This document shows positions 1 through 10,736 of a stretch of 64,000 nucleotides of DNA, one piece after another. Location: assembly GCF_002775205.1 (NCBI RefSeq), contig NC_036456.1, positions 23,122,968-23,186,967 of the forward strand, given 5' to 3'. Source of the stretch: Xiphophorus maculatus (Eukaryota; Chordata; Actinopteri; Cyprinodontiformes; Poeciliidae). The notes beneath the pieces were generated by a model, which saw only the letters and a list, made by a program, of their open reading frames with translations, did no database searches and was not told where the DNA came from. The stretch's first letter is position 1. Each line of letters opens with the position of its first letter. A program made the position numbers and the translations under genes.

Positions 1-491
1 AGCAAATATTCACAGCTGTAATTACATAATGTAGTTAAAATATATAAATAAAACGTGGTATATAAGTTCTGCATTGCTCTGATTAAATGAATGTTACCTT
101 GATCAGAATCACATCTTACTTTATTTTGAAAAATCTTGTTCTGTCCTCACTTCCTTTAACTGGTCTCTACAGCCACATTGCCAAATCCTCCCACTGCTCT
201 AATGTTTGTCAGATTCACTTAGAGGAGAGCAGAAACTAAAGATTTACTGACCAGTGGTTAAAAGAGTACAAGCTGCACACCAACATTAAATCCCTTAAGG
301 AAGAATCCATTTGTTTTCATTACAGATCTATGATTTTCAAAATTAGGTTTATTTTAGAATATTTTCAGTAAAACACGTGGATATTCCAGGATAAAAGGAG
401 CAGAAATAACAGCCATTGTTAAATTAGGACAGAAAACAGTTTCACAAAAATTTTCTGTTTTATAAACCATTAATATTTTATAATAACTTAC
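1..491. other. Left edge; continuation of the Fc-receptor-like gene
   Basis: This stretch lies just beyond the donor site of the transmembrane exon of the minus-strand receptor, so it should be intron or cytoplasmic-tail sequence. A possible minus-strand donor near position 96 could mark a small tail exon, but I cannot fix its acceptor or frame. No other gene is visible. The rest of the tail probably lies outside the window. Confidence 0.4.
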
Positions 492-3400
492 CTCGAGCCC
501 ACTTACGATATGTGTATACACATAAGATTAGTATGATGTTATAGAGGATGAAGAGCACGATGCCAGAAATCACTCTGATCCAAGGAACACCAGGTTCAGA
601 AGGAGGAGAAGGAGGAGGAGAAGAATACATTTCTGTGGGGGGAACTCTTGCTGTAAGCAAAAAAATAAATAAACAATAGCTATAAAATTTTCAATCACAA
701 TACAAACTGGAAGAACCAGAATCAGGTTCATCCAGCAAGTTTGTGCACACCATGGATGTGTGAACCAGTCCTGAAGAGCTGTGGTTCTGCAACTTTTAGG
801 TGCATTTCTACTCCAGCAGACCAGCATCGAACAGCTGAATTCCCTCACCAGCAGTCAGTCAGCTGTGAACTGGTTTGGTAACGAGCCAGTTATTGATTCA
901 GGTGTGTTGGAGCAACAATGCAACTTGAAGAAGCAGGATGGTGCTGAGGACTGAGTGTTTTTGGTCTGCAGAGATGTTCATCTTATACTGGCCTGTGTTA
1001 AGGAAAAATGATTATTTTTGGTGCTTAATACAGTTAATCTTACGGTATGTGTAAAAGATATATTCAACACTCTTATTTTGAACCAGACAAACAGGGGCCA
1101 AATGCAGATCACTCAATGGGGCCTCCCGCTGTGCGGCCAGAGCACACGAAGCCATAAAATTAGCATTCCCGGCAGGGCAGAAGCACTGGAGCTTGGGGGA
1201 AGAGACTTTAGATTTCACAGGTATCTGTGAAATTTTATCTCAGGTTTTTCTGTGCCCGGGATAGCCGTGGAACCACAGGGGTCAGGATGAAGCGGTTCAC
1301 TCTTTTATTGTACCAGAGACCAGATGGCCCTTTGATCTTTGCCGTAAATTAGGGGGAGTTCCTAAGTTTCTCTGAGTGCTTAAGGGAGTTTCCAGTTGGT
1401 CAACTAGAGGATCGCCTTGAGTGCATATATTAAATAGAAAAAACACCCCCTTAGTATAAGATTTCGTGTCAGCACTAAAAATTCAGAGAGCGGCCACTAT
1501 TTTGCTTTTTTCCATCGGCTCTCTCCAAAGACGCGTCTTTGCTTTTTGTTCGTCTTTGTTTTGTTTTTGTCTGTCGTTGTCTTGTCTGTCTTTGTTTCTA
1601 TAAAGTAAAAAATGCATATCTCTGTTCCTCTGCAGCTTTGTTGATTGATTCATGCGTTGCTTTGTATGGAATTAAACTCTGTGATACTGTGACGTCAACG
1701 CGCATTATTGTTGTTTCACTTTAGCAGCACGCCCCCCGCTAAGGACCCGGGAGTTTTAAGGAAGAGAGAGCCAAACGTTTCGTCCAAAGTTAATATTAAA
1801 TTATCTTTCCTTAATACCTGCAAAAGTCGATTTATTAAAGGACCTTGTTGGAGTGTCTTTTTGAGTTTCTTTTTGGCATAAACTGAAAAGAAATGTGCAT
1901 TTTCCCCAAATTTTCTGAAAATTATTACAGGATAATTAACATTACTTTCATGTAATTTGAACAAATGTAACTTTCAGTAAATTCCAGCAAATATCTACTA
2001 AAATAAAAGAATATTGCCAAGAAAAACAAGCTTCTTTAGTGTGTGAGTTGGAGGCAACGCTTTGGAGACTGAGGTGAATCTTAGGTTGAGTCTGAGATTT
2101 GCATTTTGTTTAAAGATTTTAACTAAAATCCACCTTTTCTTAAAGGTAACTGAGTTCTGACAGCCTGAATGAAACAAAGCAGTAAATCATCACCTCTCAC
2201 TGCCAGCCAGCTCTTCAGTGACTCTCCTTTAGTAGGATAGAGACACTTGTGGAAACCTTCCTCTGCTTCAATGATCATTTTCCCTGGTTTCTTTTTCCCA
2301 ATGAATAAATCATTTCTGTAGAAAGCAGCTTCAAAGTCTGAGGTGGATGTGTCATCATCTTTGTCTTTCTTGTAGGAACAACCAAGTGTCACATTTTCTC
2401 CCTCAACAACAGGATGTGAAGGGCTCTCAAGGATCACACTGTTATCTGAAATGAAAACCATTTTATAAGAATTATATTAACTTAAAAATGTTAAAATAAC
2501 CACTTTTAGAGTAAATTCTAACAAGATGCATGTTGATTACCGGATATAGTGAGATTGACTTTGTTGCTGCGTTCTCCTCGGTTAGATTCACACCAGTATT
2601 CGCCGGTGTCAATTGGGTAAGCATCTTTAATGTTGCAGGCGGATTCTGTGGGGATTCCCCAGCCACGCTTACATTCCTCAGTAACCTTGTTCTTTATCGT
2701 CCTCATCACTTTCCAGCCACTGGAGTTTGTCACACATGTAAGAGTGATACTGTCGAACTGGAAGAACTGGGATTGGTCGGGAGTGACAGTCAGTGTGGCT
2801 GCAGAGCAAAGAGCTGTAAAGAGCAAAAAGTTTGAATTTGAACACATTTTGATTGATGATGGTTCCTTTAACCGGATTCTCTCGTTACGTCTTGGCGCCA
2901 ACATTGAGCCACAAGCAGCAAAATGAGTCAGAAACAGATCAGATTCTTTGGAAAGTTTTTTATGAAGGGAAAAGGCCCAGAGAAGAGACAGGAGGATGGA
3001 TTTATCCCAGTAGGTGATTCCCACATTCCAAGCTCTGCATGATATGGTGACCGGATGTTAATGAGGCAATGAAGCTTCAAACTGCTTAAAGACCAAGAAC
3101 CCTGAGTCGTTATTGTGGGTTAAAATTTTCACAAAAGCAAAATGTTTGTTTTTGTGGCGCATCTGTATCTGATCTTGAAGGGATATGTAAACGTTACCAT
3201 AGCGACCAGAGTCAGAGAGCGTTAGGACAGTGGAGAGACGAGATGAGAGGAGTAGAGCTTGTGAGTTTTAGGTCTGGTTCACGTGATTTAAGGATTGTTG
3301 GCCGATTTTCCAAACTTCAGTGACCACAGAGCCGATAAAAGTCCAATAGGTTCAATCGACCGATTCCACTCACGAACATCCTGATTCCAGAAGAAAATCC

Positions 3401-5689
3401 AGTAAAACCCCCAACATACCAAAAATGAATTTAGAATAATCAAACGATGACGATGTAGAAGCAGCAGTGATAGTTTGTGGCTCATTTTAAGATATAAAAA
3501 AGGGGCGTTTAATAAAAGACGGTAGGATCAGCTGCTCTATGATTTGGAGGTGAATTATGTTTTTTCATAGTTAACATTTTTAACTGAATAAACATAACCA
3601 CATATAATAAATATATATAAAAATGACCTTCACATATAGTAATAAACATTTCCACGTATCACCTCCGATGTCCACCGGACTCTCAGTTGCCATGTCAACT
3701 GTTTGGGATTCCCCTCCGTTCTTATGTCACCGTGCTTTCTGATTGGCTACCTGTCACATTCAACAGGCTGTGTTCTCGCTCCCAGTCAGGGAAAAACCCC
3801 ACAGGCTGAGATAATCGGGCCAAGACAATGTTCAATATGCCCGATTTTAGATAGGGCATGTTCAACACACCACCACGTAACACACCACACAATGCAGGAC
3901 GTTGTAGGATTGTCGTAAAGGGAAAATAGTTATTGAATTTCCCTTTCAATATTGGCATTTTTCTGGATTATATTCATCACCCATTTTGGTATACACTTTT
4001 TTTAATGAATCATTGAAAAAAGTGTATTTTTCTCAGTGTTTTTGTCCTCTCTACCTGAATTTGTAGCATTGGGTAGGACCCCATGTGCTCTACATACGCC
4101 ACAACTGATGATGAATATAATCCAGAAAGATGCCAATATGGACCCACTGCTGGGTAAAGTTAGACTATCTGTCAAGCTTATTCACAAGTCATTGGTGGTA
4201 ATTCAGCATTTGCTGCAGCTGTGTAAACTAGAGATGGTCTAAGTTTGTCTTATGACTTTGATTGAGTTTGAGGAAAGTCATTAACTCTCCAAATCAATGA
4301 CTCAATAGTTTAGGTCTCGGATGGGATGAGGTGAGACTGTCTACTGCCATGTAAGTGGCAGAAGTTAACTGCTCTAAATAATTTATTCCTTCAACAAGCA
4401 TTCCCTAATGCTCTGAAGTCTTTATCTCTGGTGTTTAATGTCTTTCTGAATCTACATGGTTGCCTGTTGACCATGCAAGTCCACAGGCCTGCAAGGTCAA
4501 CCAAGTTTGATAATCGAGTTCGATCTCTAGTTATCCATGGTTCAAACCCTGGAACCCTGGTTAACAAGTAACTAGGATTCCAGTTTTCCTGGCAAAGGAT
4601 GAAGGCAAATATGGACAAGTGGTTCAGCTGCTTCCTTGATCACAGTGACTGTAAGTTTTCACTTCTCATTGCTTCTGTTTGCTTGTTTGACCTGACACAG
4701 TTACACCTGAAGCAGTTCTTGAAAATGATGACAAGCAAAATGAGCTACTTCTGGGAAAAACATCGATGCTAAAAGACCTGTTCTTGTAAAGCACTTCATA
4801 TAACATGCAGTCATTCACACATTAACGCACAATTCACACGTTGATGGTGGCAAACTATAACCACAGCTGCCTTAATTATTCAAATTACTTTGTAAAGCCT
4901 TATTTTGTAAAGCCTAAGTTTTGTTTTTACTAAAGCTACTTACTTCTTTGAGATTCTGTCAACTCAAACTGGACTATAGCTATTATATGTAAAAATTTCT
5001 AAAACTTTGTTTGTCTTGACTGAAACTAAAATGGCTGCCAAAAACAAGACTGAATAAAGAAAACTGTAGATATAAAGATATATTGTCAGCTGTTTGCAGC
5101 TTTGGTTAATAACCAGTTTGTCCTGAAACAAGTTGTGTTTCACTGAACCAAATAGCCACAAGGCAAGGCAATTAAACAGATTTGCTGATAAAAGTGCAAA
5201 ACTGTTTGTTTTCTTTATCATAACTTAAGACCAGCATGTTAAAATTTATCCCATATATTAAAGGGGTCCATGATAAGTAGTAACAATAGACTTTATTTGA
5301 GAAATATTTATTTTAGATGGAAAAACAATTCCATAATAATACTGTAGGTTGTTCAGTTTTTTAATAATCTTGGATTCCTTTAACCCAACTTAAGTGGCTT
5401 GGCCAGCCTTAAAATATTTTTAACTCAAGTTAGGAGGATGTAGATGAAACAGCCCATTATGACGCCCTAAACTGTGTGTGTAACTAAATGTGTCATTTTA
5501 TTTATGAAACAGTTGCAAACTACATCTAAGAGCAAGAAGATTACAAACAAACTGGATTATTCTATAAAGGAAACAGCTAAACATGTTACTAAGGAATGCT
5601 AACAGACAGTTGGAGGCTAAATGTTGTAATAAATAAATACTAAAGTGATGCTACTTACAGAACATGAGGCAGAGTGAGAAGAAAGCCAT
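492..5689 (-). CDS. Fc-receptor-like membrane protein, two Ig domains, spliced, tail incomplete
   Basis: Probably a cell-surface immune receptor. Four exons on the minus strand fit together: signal exon 5659-5689, Ig domain 1 at 2541-2813, Ig domain 2 at 2194-2445, transmembrane exon 492-650. All have GT-AG borders and all joins are phase 1, as is usual in Ig receptors. The signal peptide reads MAFFSLCLMF and continues SLCSAA. Domain 1 has the Ig cysteines (TLTC and GEYWC). Domain 2 has TLGC and HKCLY with a SWLAVRG end, a pattern I associate with fish Fc-receptor-like proteins. A proline-rich stalk precedes a helix around VISGIVLFILYNIILILCVY, followed by YRKWARG. About 240 residues are visible and the tail continues off the left edge. 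An ATG at 2847 could give a shorter single-exon start, but the 31-bp exon matches phase exactly. Ligand unknown. Confidence 0.78.
1227..1735 (-). mobile_element. Possible solo LTR relic in intron 3 of the receptor gene
   Basis: This segment of the 1.5-kb intron differs from its surroundings. On the minus strand it shows a polyadenylation-type AATAAA followed by about 90 bases, which resembles the R-U5 part of a retroviral or gypsy LTR. I could not find matching target duplications or clean ends, so both limits are approximate and the call is weak. Confidence 0.25.
2814..5658. other. Long intron 1 of the Fc-receptor-like gene
   Basis: No coding exon could be supported in this 2.8-kb stretch on either strand. 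It is AT-rich and holds an inverted repeat at about 3946-4140. The duplicated block begins near 5317, so the last 340 bases of this intron (next to exon 1) are shared with the copy at 28.6 kb. Confidence 0.5.
3946..4140. repeat. Inverted repeat with ~32-bp arms
   Basis: The left arm (about 3946-3979, core GGATTATATTCATCA) recurs as its reverse complement at about 4105-4140 (core TGATGAATATAATCC), separated by about 125 bases. The arms match almost perfectly. It may be the remnant of a small foldback element; no target duplication was recognised. Confidence 0.6.
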
Positions 5690-5814
5690 CGTGTTATGAT
5701 GTTCTCTTCCGCTAAATCAGAAAGTATTTTCTGTCTCACCTCTACCTTGTTCAGGAAGTCAGTGGCACATAGAACATAACAGGAAAAAATATTATATTTT
5801 TATAATATATTATA

Positions 5815-7077
5815 CACTGCCTGGCCAAAAGAAAAGTCGCCATCTGGATTTAACTAAGCAAATAGGTACAAGCCTCCTATTGGATAAGTGCTGCATAGGC
5901 GATTATCTTTCAGCTGGCAACAAGTTATTTAACCCCAGCTGATGCAATGAGCAACTCCTCATTTCTTAAACAACCCTGGCAAAAGACACATCCTGTGGTC
6001 GTGGAAAAGACGTTAGTCTGTTTAAGAAGGGTCAAATCATTGGCATGCATCAAGCAGAGAAAGCATCTAAGGAGATTGCAGAAACTACTAGAATTGGGTT
6101 AAGAACTGTCCAACGCATCATTAAAAACTGGAAGGATGGTGGGGAACCATCGTCTTCCAGGAAGAAATGTGGTCGGAAAAAAATCCTGAATGATCGTGAT
6201 CGGCGATTACTTAAACGTTTGGTCAAATCAAATCAAAGAAAAACAACAGCAGAACTCAGGAGTATGTTTAATTGTGAACGCAAAAGCATTTCCACACGCA
6301 CAATGCGAAGGGAACTCAAGGGGTTGGGATTGAACAGCTGTGCAGCCGTAAGAAAACCTCTAATCAGTAAGGCTAACCAGAAAAAAAGGCTTCAGTTTGC
6401 TAGGGAGCATAAAGATTGGACTCTGGAGGAATGGAAGAGGGTCATGTGGTCTGATGAGTCCAGATTTACCCTGTTCCAGAGTGATGGGCGCATCAGGGTA
6501 AGAAGAGAGGCAGGTGAAGTGATGCACCCATCATGCCTAGTGCCTACTGTACAAGCCTGTGGGGGCAGTGCTATGATCTGGGGTTGCTGCAGTTGGTCAG
6601 GTCTAGGTTCAGCAACATTGTGTGCCCAAAGAATGAGGTCAGCTGACTACCTGAATATACTGAATGACCAGGTTATTCCATCAATGGATTTTGTCTTCCC
6701 AAATGGAACGGGCATATTCCAAGATGACAATGCCAGGATTCATGGGGCTCACATTGTGAAAGAGTGGTTCAGGGAGCATGAGACATCTTTTTCACACATG
6801 GATTGGCCACCACAGAGTCCAGACCTTAACCCCATTGAGAATCTTTGGGATGTGCTGGAGAAGGCTTTGCCAGTGGTCAGACTCTCCCATCATCAATACA
6901 AGATCTTGGTGAAAGATTAATGCAACACTGGATGGAAATAAATCTTGTGACACTGCAGAAGCTTATTGAAACAATGCCACAGCGAATGCGGGCTGTAATC
7001 AAAGCTAAAGGCGGTCCAACAAAATATTAGAGAGTGTGACCATTTTTGGTGGCGACTTTTTCTTTGGCCAGGCAGTG
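5815..7077 (+). mobile_element. Tc1/mariner DNA transposon
   Basis: A 1263-bp cut-and-paste element flanked by TA (5813-5814 and 7078-7079), the target duplication of this superfamily. Its ends are inverted repeats of about 30 bp beginning CACTGCCTGGCCAAA, with few mismatches. It carries one transposase gene with the catalytic acidic residues still visible but with frame damage, so this copy is non-autonomous. It interrupts duplicated block A; the uninterrupted site survives near 29.1 kb. Confidence 0.93.
5976..7030 (+). pseudogene. Tc1/mariner transposase, one frameshift, start codon decayed
   Basis: Encodes the DDE enzyme that cuts and joins transposon ends. The N-terminal part has helix-turn-helix DNA-binding segments ([20 protein letters not shown] and a second with RTMRREL) and a GRKK basic patch. 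Catalytic residues lie in [17 protein letters not shown] and NPIENLW. The spacing from the aspartate aligned to other Tc1 enzymes to the glutamate is 36 residues (DD36E) rather than the usual 34. The longest ATG frame starts at 6045, but family-like sequence extends upstream to a CTG at 5976 that probably was ATG. Near 6870 the frame shifts by a small deletion; the conserved C-terminus ([10 protein letters not shown] to GGPTKY) then runs in another frame to 7030. Confidence 0.88.
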
Positions 7078-7339
7078 TATATTAATATATTATAATTATA
7101 TATTAATATATTATAATCATTATCGAAGAAAATTCTTGTTGTTCTTTTACTGAACAAGTCAGTCCATGTCAGATATGCTGCCAAATGTTTTCACAAATGT
7201 CTACAAACTTAGTAAAACTTCACTATGTTCTGTTCTTTATGAGCTACTAAAAACCACATAAACACTGAGCTTGAACTACTAAGGAAACAGGAAACAAGCT
7301 GAACTGTTAAACTTATAATATCTCATTACGACATTATAA

Positions 7340-7383
7340 AATATATATATATATATATATATATCATATATATATATATATAT
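7340..7383. repeat. (TA)n microsatellite, copy A
   Basis: An AT dinucleotide run with one small interruption. It corresponds to the longer (TA)n tract at 29487-29544 in copy B of the duplicated block. Confidence 0.9.
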
Positions 7384-7735
7384 GATAATGTTTCCGGAAC
7401 TATGGGCTCGCACCCCCCCTCCCTCCCACGAATGAAAGAGAAAGTATAATTTCACTTGGTTTTTGACTCGACGACATCTCTACCATTTCGAGTACTTATC
7501 AAATATTAACGTAGTGCGTTGTTCTGACTCAACTCCAGCCGCCCTACCAGGTGCCCGAGAATTGGGGCCCTACCAGGGGCACGGGCCTCCGGGCCGTGCG
7601 TGCTGGTGGGTGCAGTCCGTGGAAGGGTACTTAAGTGTGGGTGCCCAGGTTCGGCGGGTGCGTGAGGTTCTGTGGTTGTTACGGAGCCGGCTTTCGGTGC
7701 TCAATTTGCGGCTATTATGTATGTTTGGCTGCCCC

Positions 7736-8246
7736 GTAAAGCTCCAGGCCTGGTCCCAAGTGTGGTTCTGTGCATACTTCCAGGCCTGGAGGTGTGCAGG
7801 GGTCAAAAGCAGGTGTCGTAGCCGGCTTCCAGTGCTCAATTTCAGGCTCTGACAGCTGTATTTGACCCCTGTAGGCTTCCAGGCCTGGTTCTGTACATAC
7901 TTCCAGGCCTGGAGGTGTGCAGAGGTCAAAAGCAGGTGTCGTAGCCGGCTTTTGTGGCTCCATTTCAGGCTATAATATAAGCTAAGGGCCATGTAGGCCT
8001 CCAGGCCTGGTTCTGTACATACTTCCAGGCCTGGAGGTGTGCAGAGGTCAAATACAGAGGTCATAGCCGGTTTACAGGGCCCAATTTCTGGCTATTTTAT
8101 AAGCTCAGGGCCCTGTAGGCCTCCAGGGCTGGTTCCAAGTGTGGTTCTGTGCATACTTCCAGGCCTGGAGGTGTGCAGGGGTAAAATGCAGAGGTCAGAG
8201 CAGGTTTACAGGGCCCAATTTCCGGCTATTTTATAAGCTCAGGGCC
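7736..8246. repeat. Minisatellite, ~4 units of 122-141 bp
   Basis: Four head-to-tail units start near 7740, 7870, 7994 and 8116. Each contains the palindromic core CTTCCAGGCCTGGAGGTGTG followed by a CAGAGGTCA-type stretch and ends near AAGCTCAGGGCC. Unit length varies because some copies carry an extra CCCAAGTGTGG segment. Long open frames here are by-products of the repeat. Confidence 0.85.
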
Positions 8247-8408
8247 TTCTCGGACTCAAAGCCCCCGGTAGGCTCTGGGGCTCACCGACTTCCGGAGAGG
8301 TGAGCGGGCTCTGTTCGTCTCCCCAGACAGCCTGCCACTCACCGTAAACCGGATGTGTGACTGAGTGATTTCCGGTCATTTTCGATCTCCTTAAAAACGC
8401 ATTTCTCC

Positions 8409-8512
8409 GGCCCCAGGCTTCGGCCCAGATAGAGAGGCGGTTGAGTTGGAACGGCCGTGCGGCCCCGGGCTTCGGCCCAGATAGAGAGGCGGGTGAGTTG
8501 GAACGGCCGTGC
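8409..8512. repeat. Tandem duplication of a 52-bp unit
   Basis: Positions 8409-8460 and 8461-8512 are near-identical direct copies (core CTTCGGCCCAGATAGAGAGG) and differ at only a few bases. They lie just beyond the 3' end of the tyrosine-recombinase gene. Confidence 0.9.
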
Positions 8513-8666
8513 AGCTGGAACACGCAGAATTCCCAAAGGTTTGGCCTGGGGGAGCGGGCTGGTCCCTGGGCCCTGTTGCTGCAGCTGCATGGCCGGGACA
8601 GGAACCACACACACCCACCAACCCACCAAACAATGAAGATACATAACAAATCTGTTGCATTCAAAG

Positions 8667-8672
8667 TTTATT
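8667..8672 (-). terminator. Polyadenylation signal overlapping the recombinase stop codon
   Basis: The minus strand reads AATAAA and overlaps the TAA stop of the tyrosine-recombinase gene, implying a very short 3' UTR. Confidence 0.5.
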
Positions 8673-10604
8673 GTGACGTTTCTCCAGCATTTCCCCTGGA
8701 CTGGTCAAACCTTTGCCTCATCTCCGCCATCTGGTTGACATCCAGCTGCAGGGCATAAAATCGGTCGGCCGTGCAAGTGTCGTGACACATGACCCGGGAC
8801 ATCTGCATCCGGACCTCACTGGATTGGGTGTTTCTGGACTGTGAGGGGGAGAGGGGCAGAGAGTCAGAGGGCAAGGGTCGTTGGATGGTGGTTATGCTGT
8901 TTCCTGGATAGCTTACCATCGTTGCCACTGCGGTTCTAACGTCGGTAATGGAGGGTCTGCCTGGCAGCAGCATTGCTGCCCACGTGTTCCTTGCGAATGT
9001 CGTGATGTTGCTGACGGGCTGGTCATTGGTGTTGAAGAACACCAGGTTACAACAGGGGCGTAGCCGAGCGTGGATCTCCATCCAGCGCTGGATCCACCCG
9101 AATTCCTCATGCGTGAGAAAGACCTGGGCACAGCCGAATGCCCGGGCTGTCTTGTGGTTCTTTACCTGCGGAGAGGTAAAGAAGGGGAGAGAAATGTTAA
9201 ATGGTGGGTGGATGCAGCAGCAGCCCTGTCATCCATCCATCCACAGAAAAAGGTGTGTGTGCGGCGTGTGCAGACTTACGTTAAGCACAACCCCCGGAGA
9301 GGCACAGCTGGACCCCCTCGCCGCCTCTCGGACCTCCTCGGTGGTAAGATTGGTCATGACGCCTGCGCGATGGCCGAAGGTAAGGTAGAGGGCAACGAAG
9401 CCGTAGAGCAAATGTCTCAGGCCGACGTCATGCCTCTTTTGCGATAAGCACTCCAAGAGCTTGGGGATCCAGCTGTGAGATTTGGCGAGGCATCTGCGAA
9501 GAAGTTCAGGGGTTATGGAACACTGCAGCTTCTCATTTTTAACCTTCATTTGCTGCAGTACCACATGAGTTCCGATTTGGCACGTAGCCGACCTGAGAAC
9601 TCGGATCACGGACACGAGCTGATGCTTTGACAGCCTGGAGCTTCTTGGAGGCGTCTCCATGAAGTAGACATGGAACTGAGTTGTATTTACCAGGTAAACC
9701 TTAACGGTAGTGATTGCCTTCAGCTGCCCGGTGAGTTCACTGGGCCAGGCTAATATGCATCCGGCGTCATCCAAGAAGCGCCAGGACCCCAAGGCCATTT
9801 TATCACGGCTCATGTAGCAGAGGCATGCAATAATAAGACCCATCTTTGATTTAACATTTTCTATGTGTTTGCGCGAGTGTTTGTACTCCTCTAGGTAGCG
9901 ATGGATGACCGGAGGAGGGAATGTAATCAGCCTACCCACCGTGCTCGATGACGGGGCCTGCGGTTCGGCCCCGATCTCGGGTACTCCAGATCTCTGCTCC
10001 AGCTCGACCACCGAGTCCGCAGATGGGATGTCACGACTGAAGCCAGGCCCGCTGGGAAGACATGGCTCCAGCTCCTGCGGCTGCGGGGAGGCCGCGGAGG
10101 TCAAACGGGGACTGCGACGCAGCCCGCTGGGAGAACCGCGCTGCTGCCCCACGTGCGATGATGTTGGCGAATCTCCGGGCGAGGGAAGGGAAGAAGCAGG
10201 GGAGGTGGGCGACCCTGAAGGCAGCGTGCCGGTTGCGCTGTCCAGGTTGGACCCGTCCAGGTCCAACCTGGTGGCTAACGGCGGGTAGGACTAGAGGCCC
10301 GAAGCTCCCTCACCTGCTCGATGGTTCTTCGTCATTGCAGCCTCTTCAAAAGGCGTTTTTTCTCCCTCGGACCCAGATCACGGTGTGCGTCTTGGAGGTG
10401 CTGCGCGACCCTCAAGCCACCGTAAGTGCACCTGCTGACAGGACACTTCATGCCGCGAACACTCACTCGCCCACTGGGAAACGCAAAAAGGATCCTTCTC
10501 TCCGGTGCATTCCGCACGCTATGCACGTCATCTAAATGGCTTCACAGGCGCCAAGACCTGCTGCTACATACCGGACACCGGTTCTTGTACTTCAACGTCG
10601 TCAT
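8668..10604 (-). pseudogene. Tyrosine-recombinase family gene with N-terminal zinc-finger-like motifs, two introns, decayed
   Basis: Resembles a multi-copy family of uncharacterised teleost proteins with a tyrosine-recombinase core. From ATG 10604 the N-terminus has CPVC and then CPVSRC plus HLQDAH, a cysteine/histidine finger pattern. A low-complexity Ser/Pro stretch follows, then the core: GHRAGVMTNLT (first catalytic Arg), VKNHKT after intron 1, TDVRTAVATM (second Arg), MCHDT (His) and TADRFYAL (nucleophile Tyr). Introns have good borders: 9166-9279 (114 bp, phase 0) and 8839-8916 (78 bp, in frame). The stop at 8668 overlaps a poly(A) signal. The 5' part is broken by in-frame TGA codons at 10542-10544 and 10332-10334 and a frame change near 10285. 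Such enzymes move DNA by strand exchange; Crypton membership is inference. Confidence 0.72.
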
Positions 10605-10708
10605 TTCTCCGTCAGAGTCAGATAGCAAGTGGCTAAAGCACATGGCCAACCCAGCTATATATACACACGCGCTTCCAGTCACGCCTGTTTGTCACATTCA
10701 GCAACCCG

Positions 10709-10736
10709 ATTTCGGGCCGGAGAACCGGCCCGAAAT
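10709..10736. repeat. Perfect 12-bp hairpin with 4-base loop
   Basis: The arms ATTTCGGGCCGG and CCGGCCCGAAAT flank the loop AGAA with no mismatch. It sits about 100 bases upstream of the recombinase start, near the right limit of the GC-rich island, and could be an element end or regulatory structure. That role is inference. Confidence 0.85.

Larger units (their letters stand above)
5317..7508. repeat. Duplicated promoter block, copy A (interrupted by Tc1/mariner)
   Basis: From about 5317 to 5810 and again from about 7105 to 7508 this sequence matches 28635-29650 with only scattered differences. The match covers the signal exon of the minus-strand Fc-receptor-like gene, the region upstream of it and a (TA)n tract. 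It fades near 7508, just before where the plus-strand Ig gene's first exon lies in copy B. Copy B also has about 150 bases (29302-29445) that are absent here. The Tc1/mariner element occurs only in this copy, so it arrived after the duplication. Confidence 0.85.

Noticed and set aside
1018-1230. Open frames on both strands in the receptor's third intron
   Set aside because: Short, no domain and no splice support.
2530-2926. Plus-strand open frames over the receptor's Ig domain 1
   Set aside because: Antisense shadows of the minus-strand Ig exon, which has splice borders and Ig cysteines.
2518-3024. Longer single-exon start of the receptor upstream of Ig domain 1
   Set aside because: The upstream part has no family resemblance, while the 31-bp exon at 5659-5689 gives an exact phase match and a proper leader.
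7463-8236. Open frames on both strands and a CRISPR-like spacing of repeats
   Set aside because: Head-to-tail minisatellite units explain both; the units are long, have no unique spacers and there are no cas genes.
10542-10544. In-frame TGA near the start of the recombinase as a possible selenocysteine codon
   Set aside because: A second TGA and a frame change follow, and no selenocysteine insertion element was seen; decay of CGA is the simpler reading.
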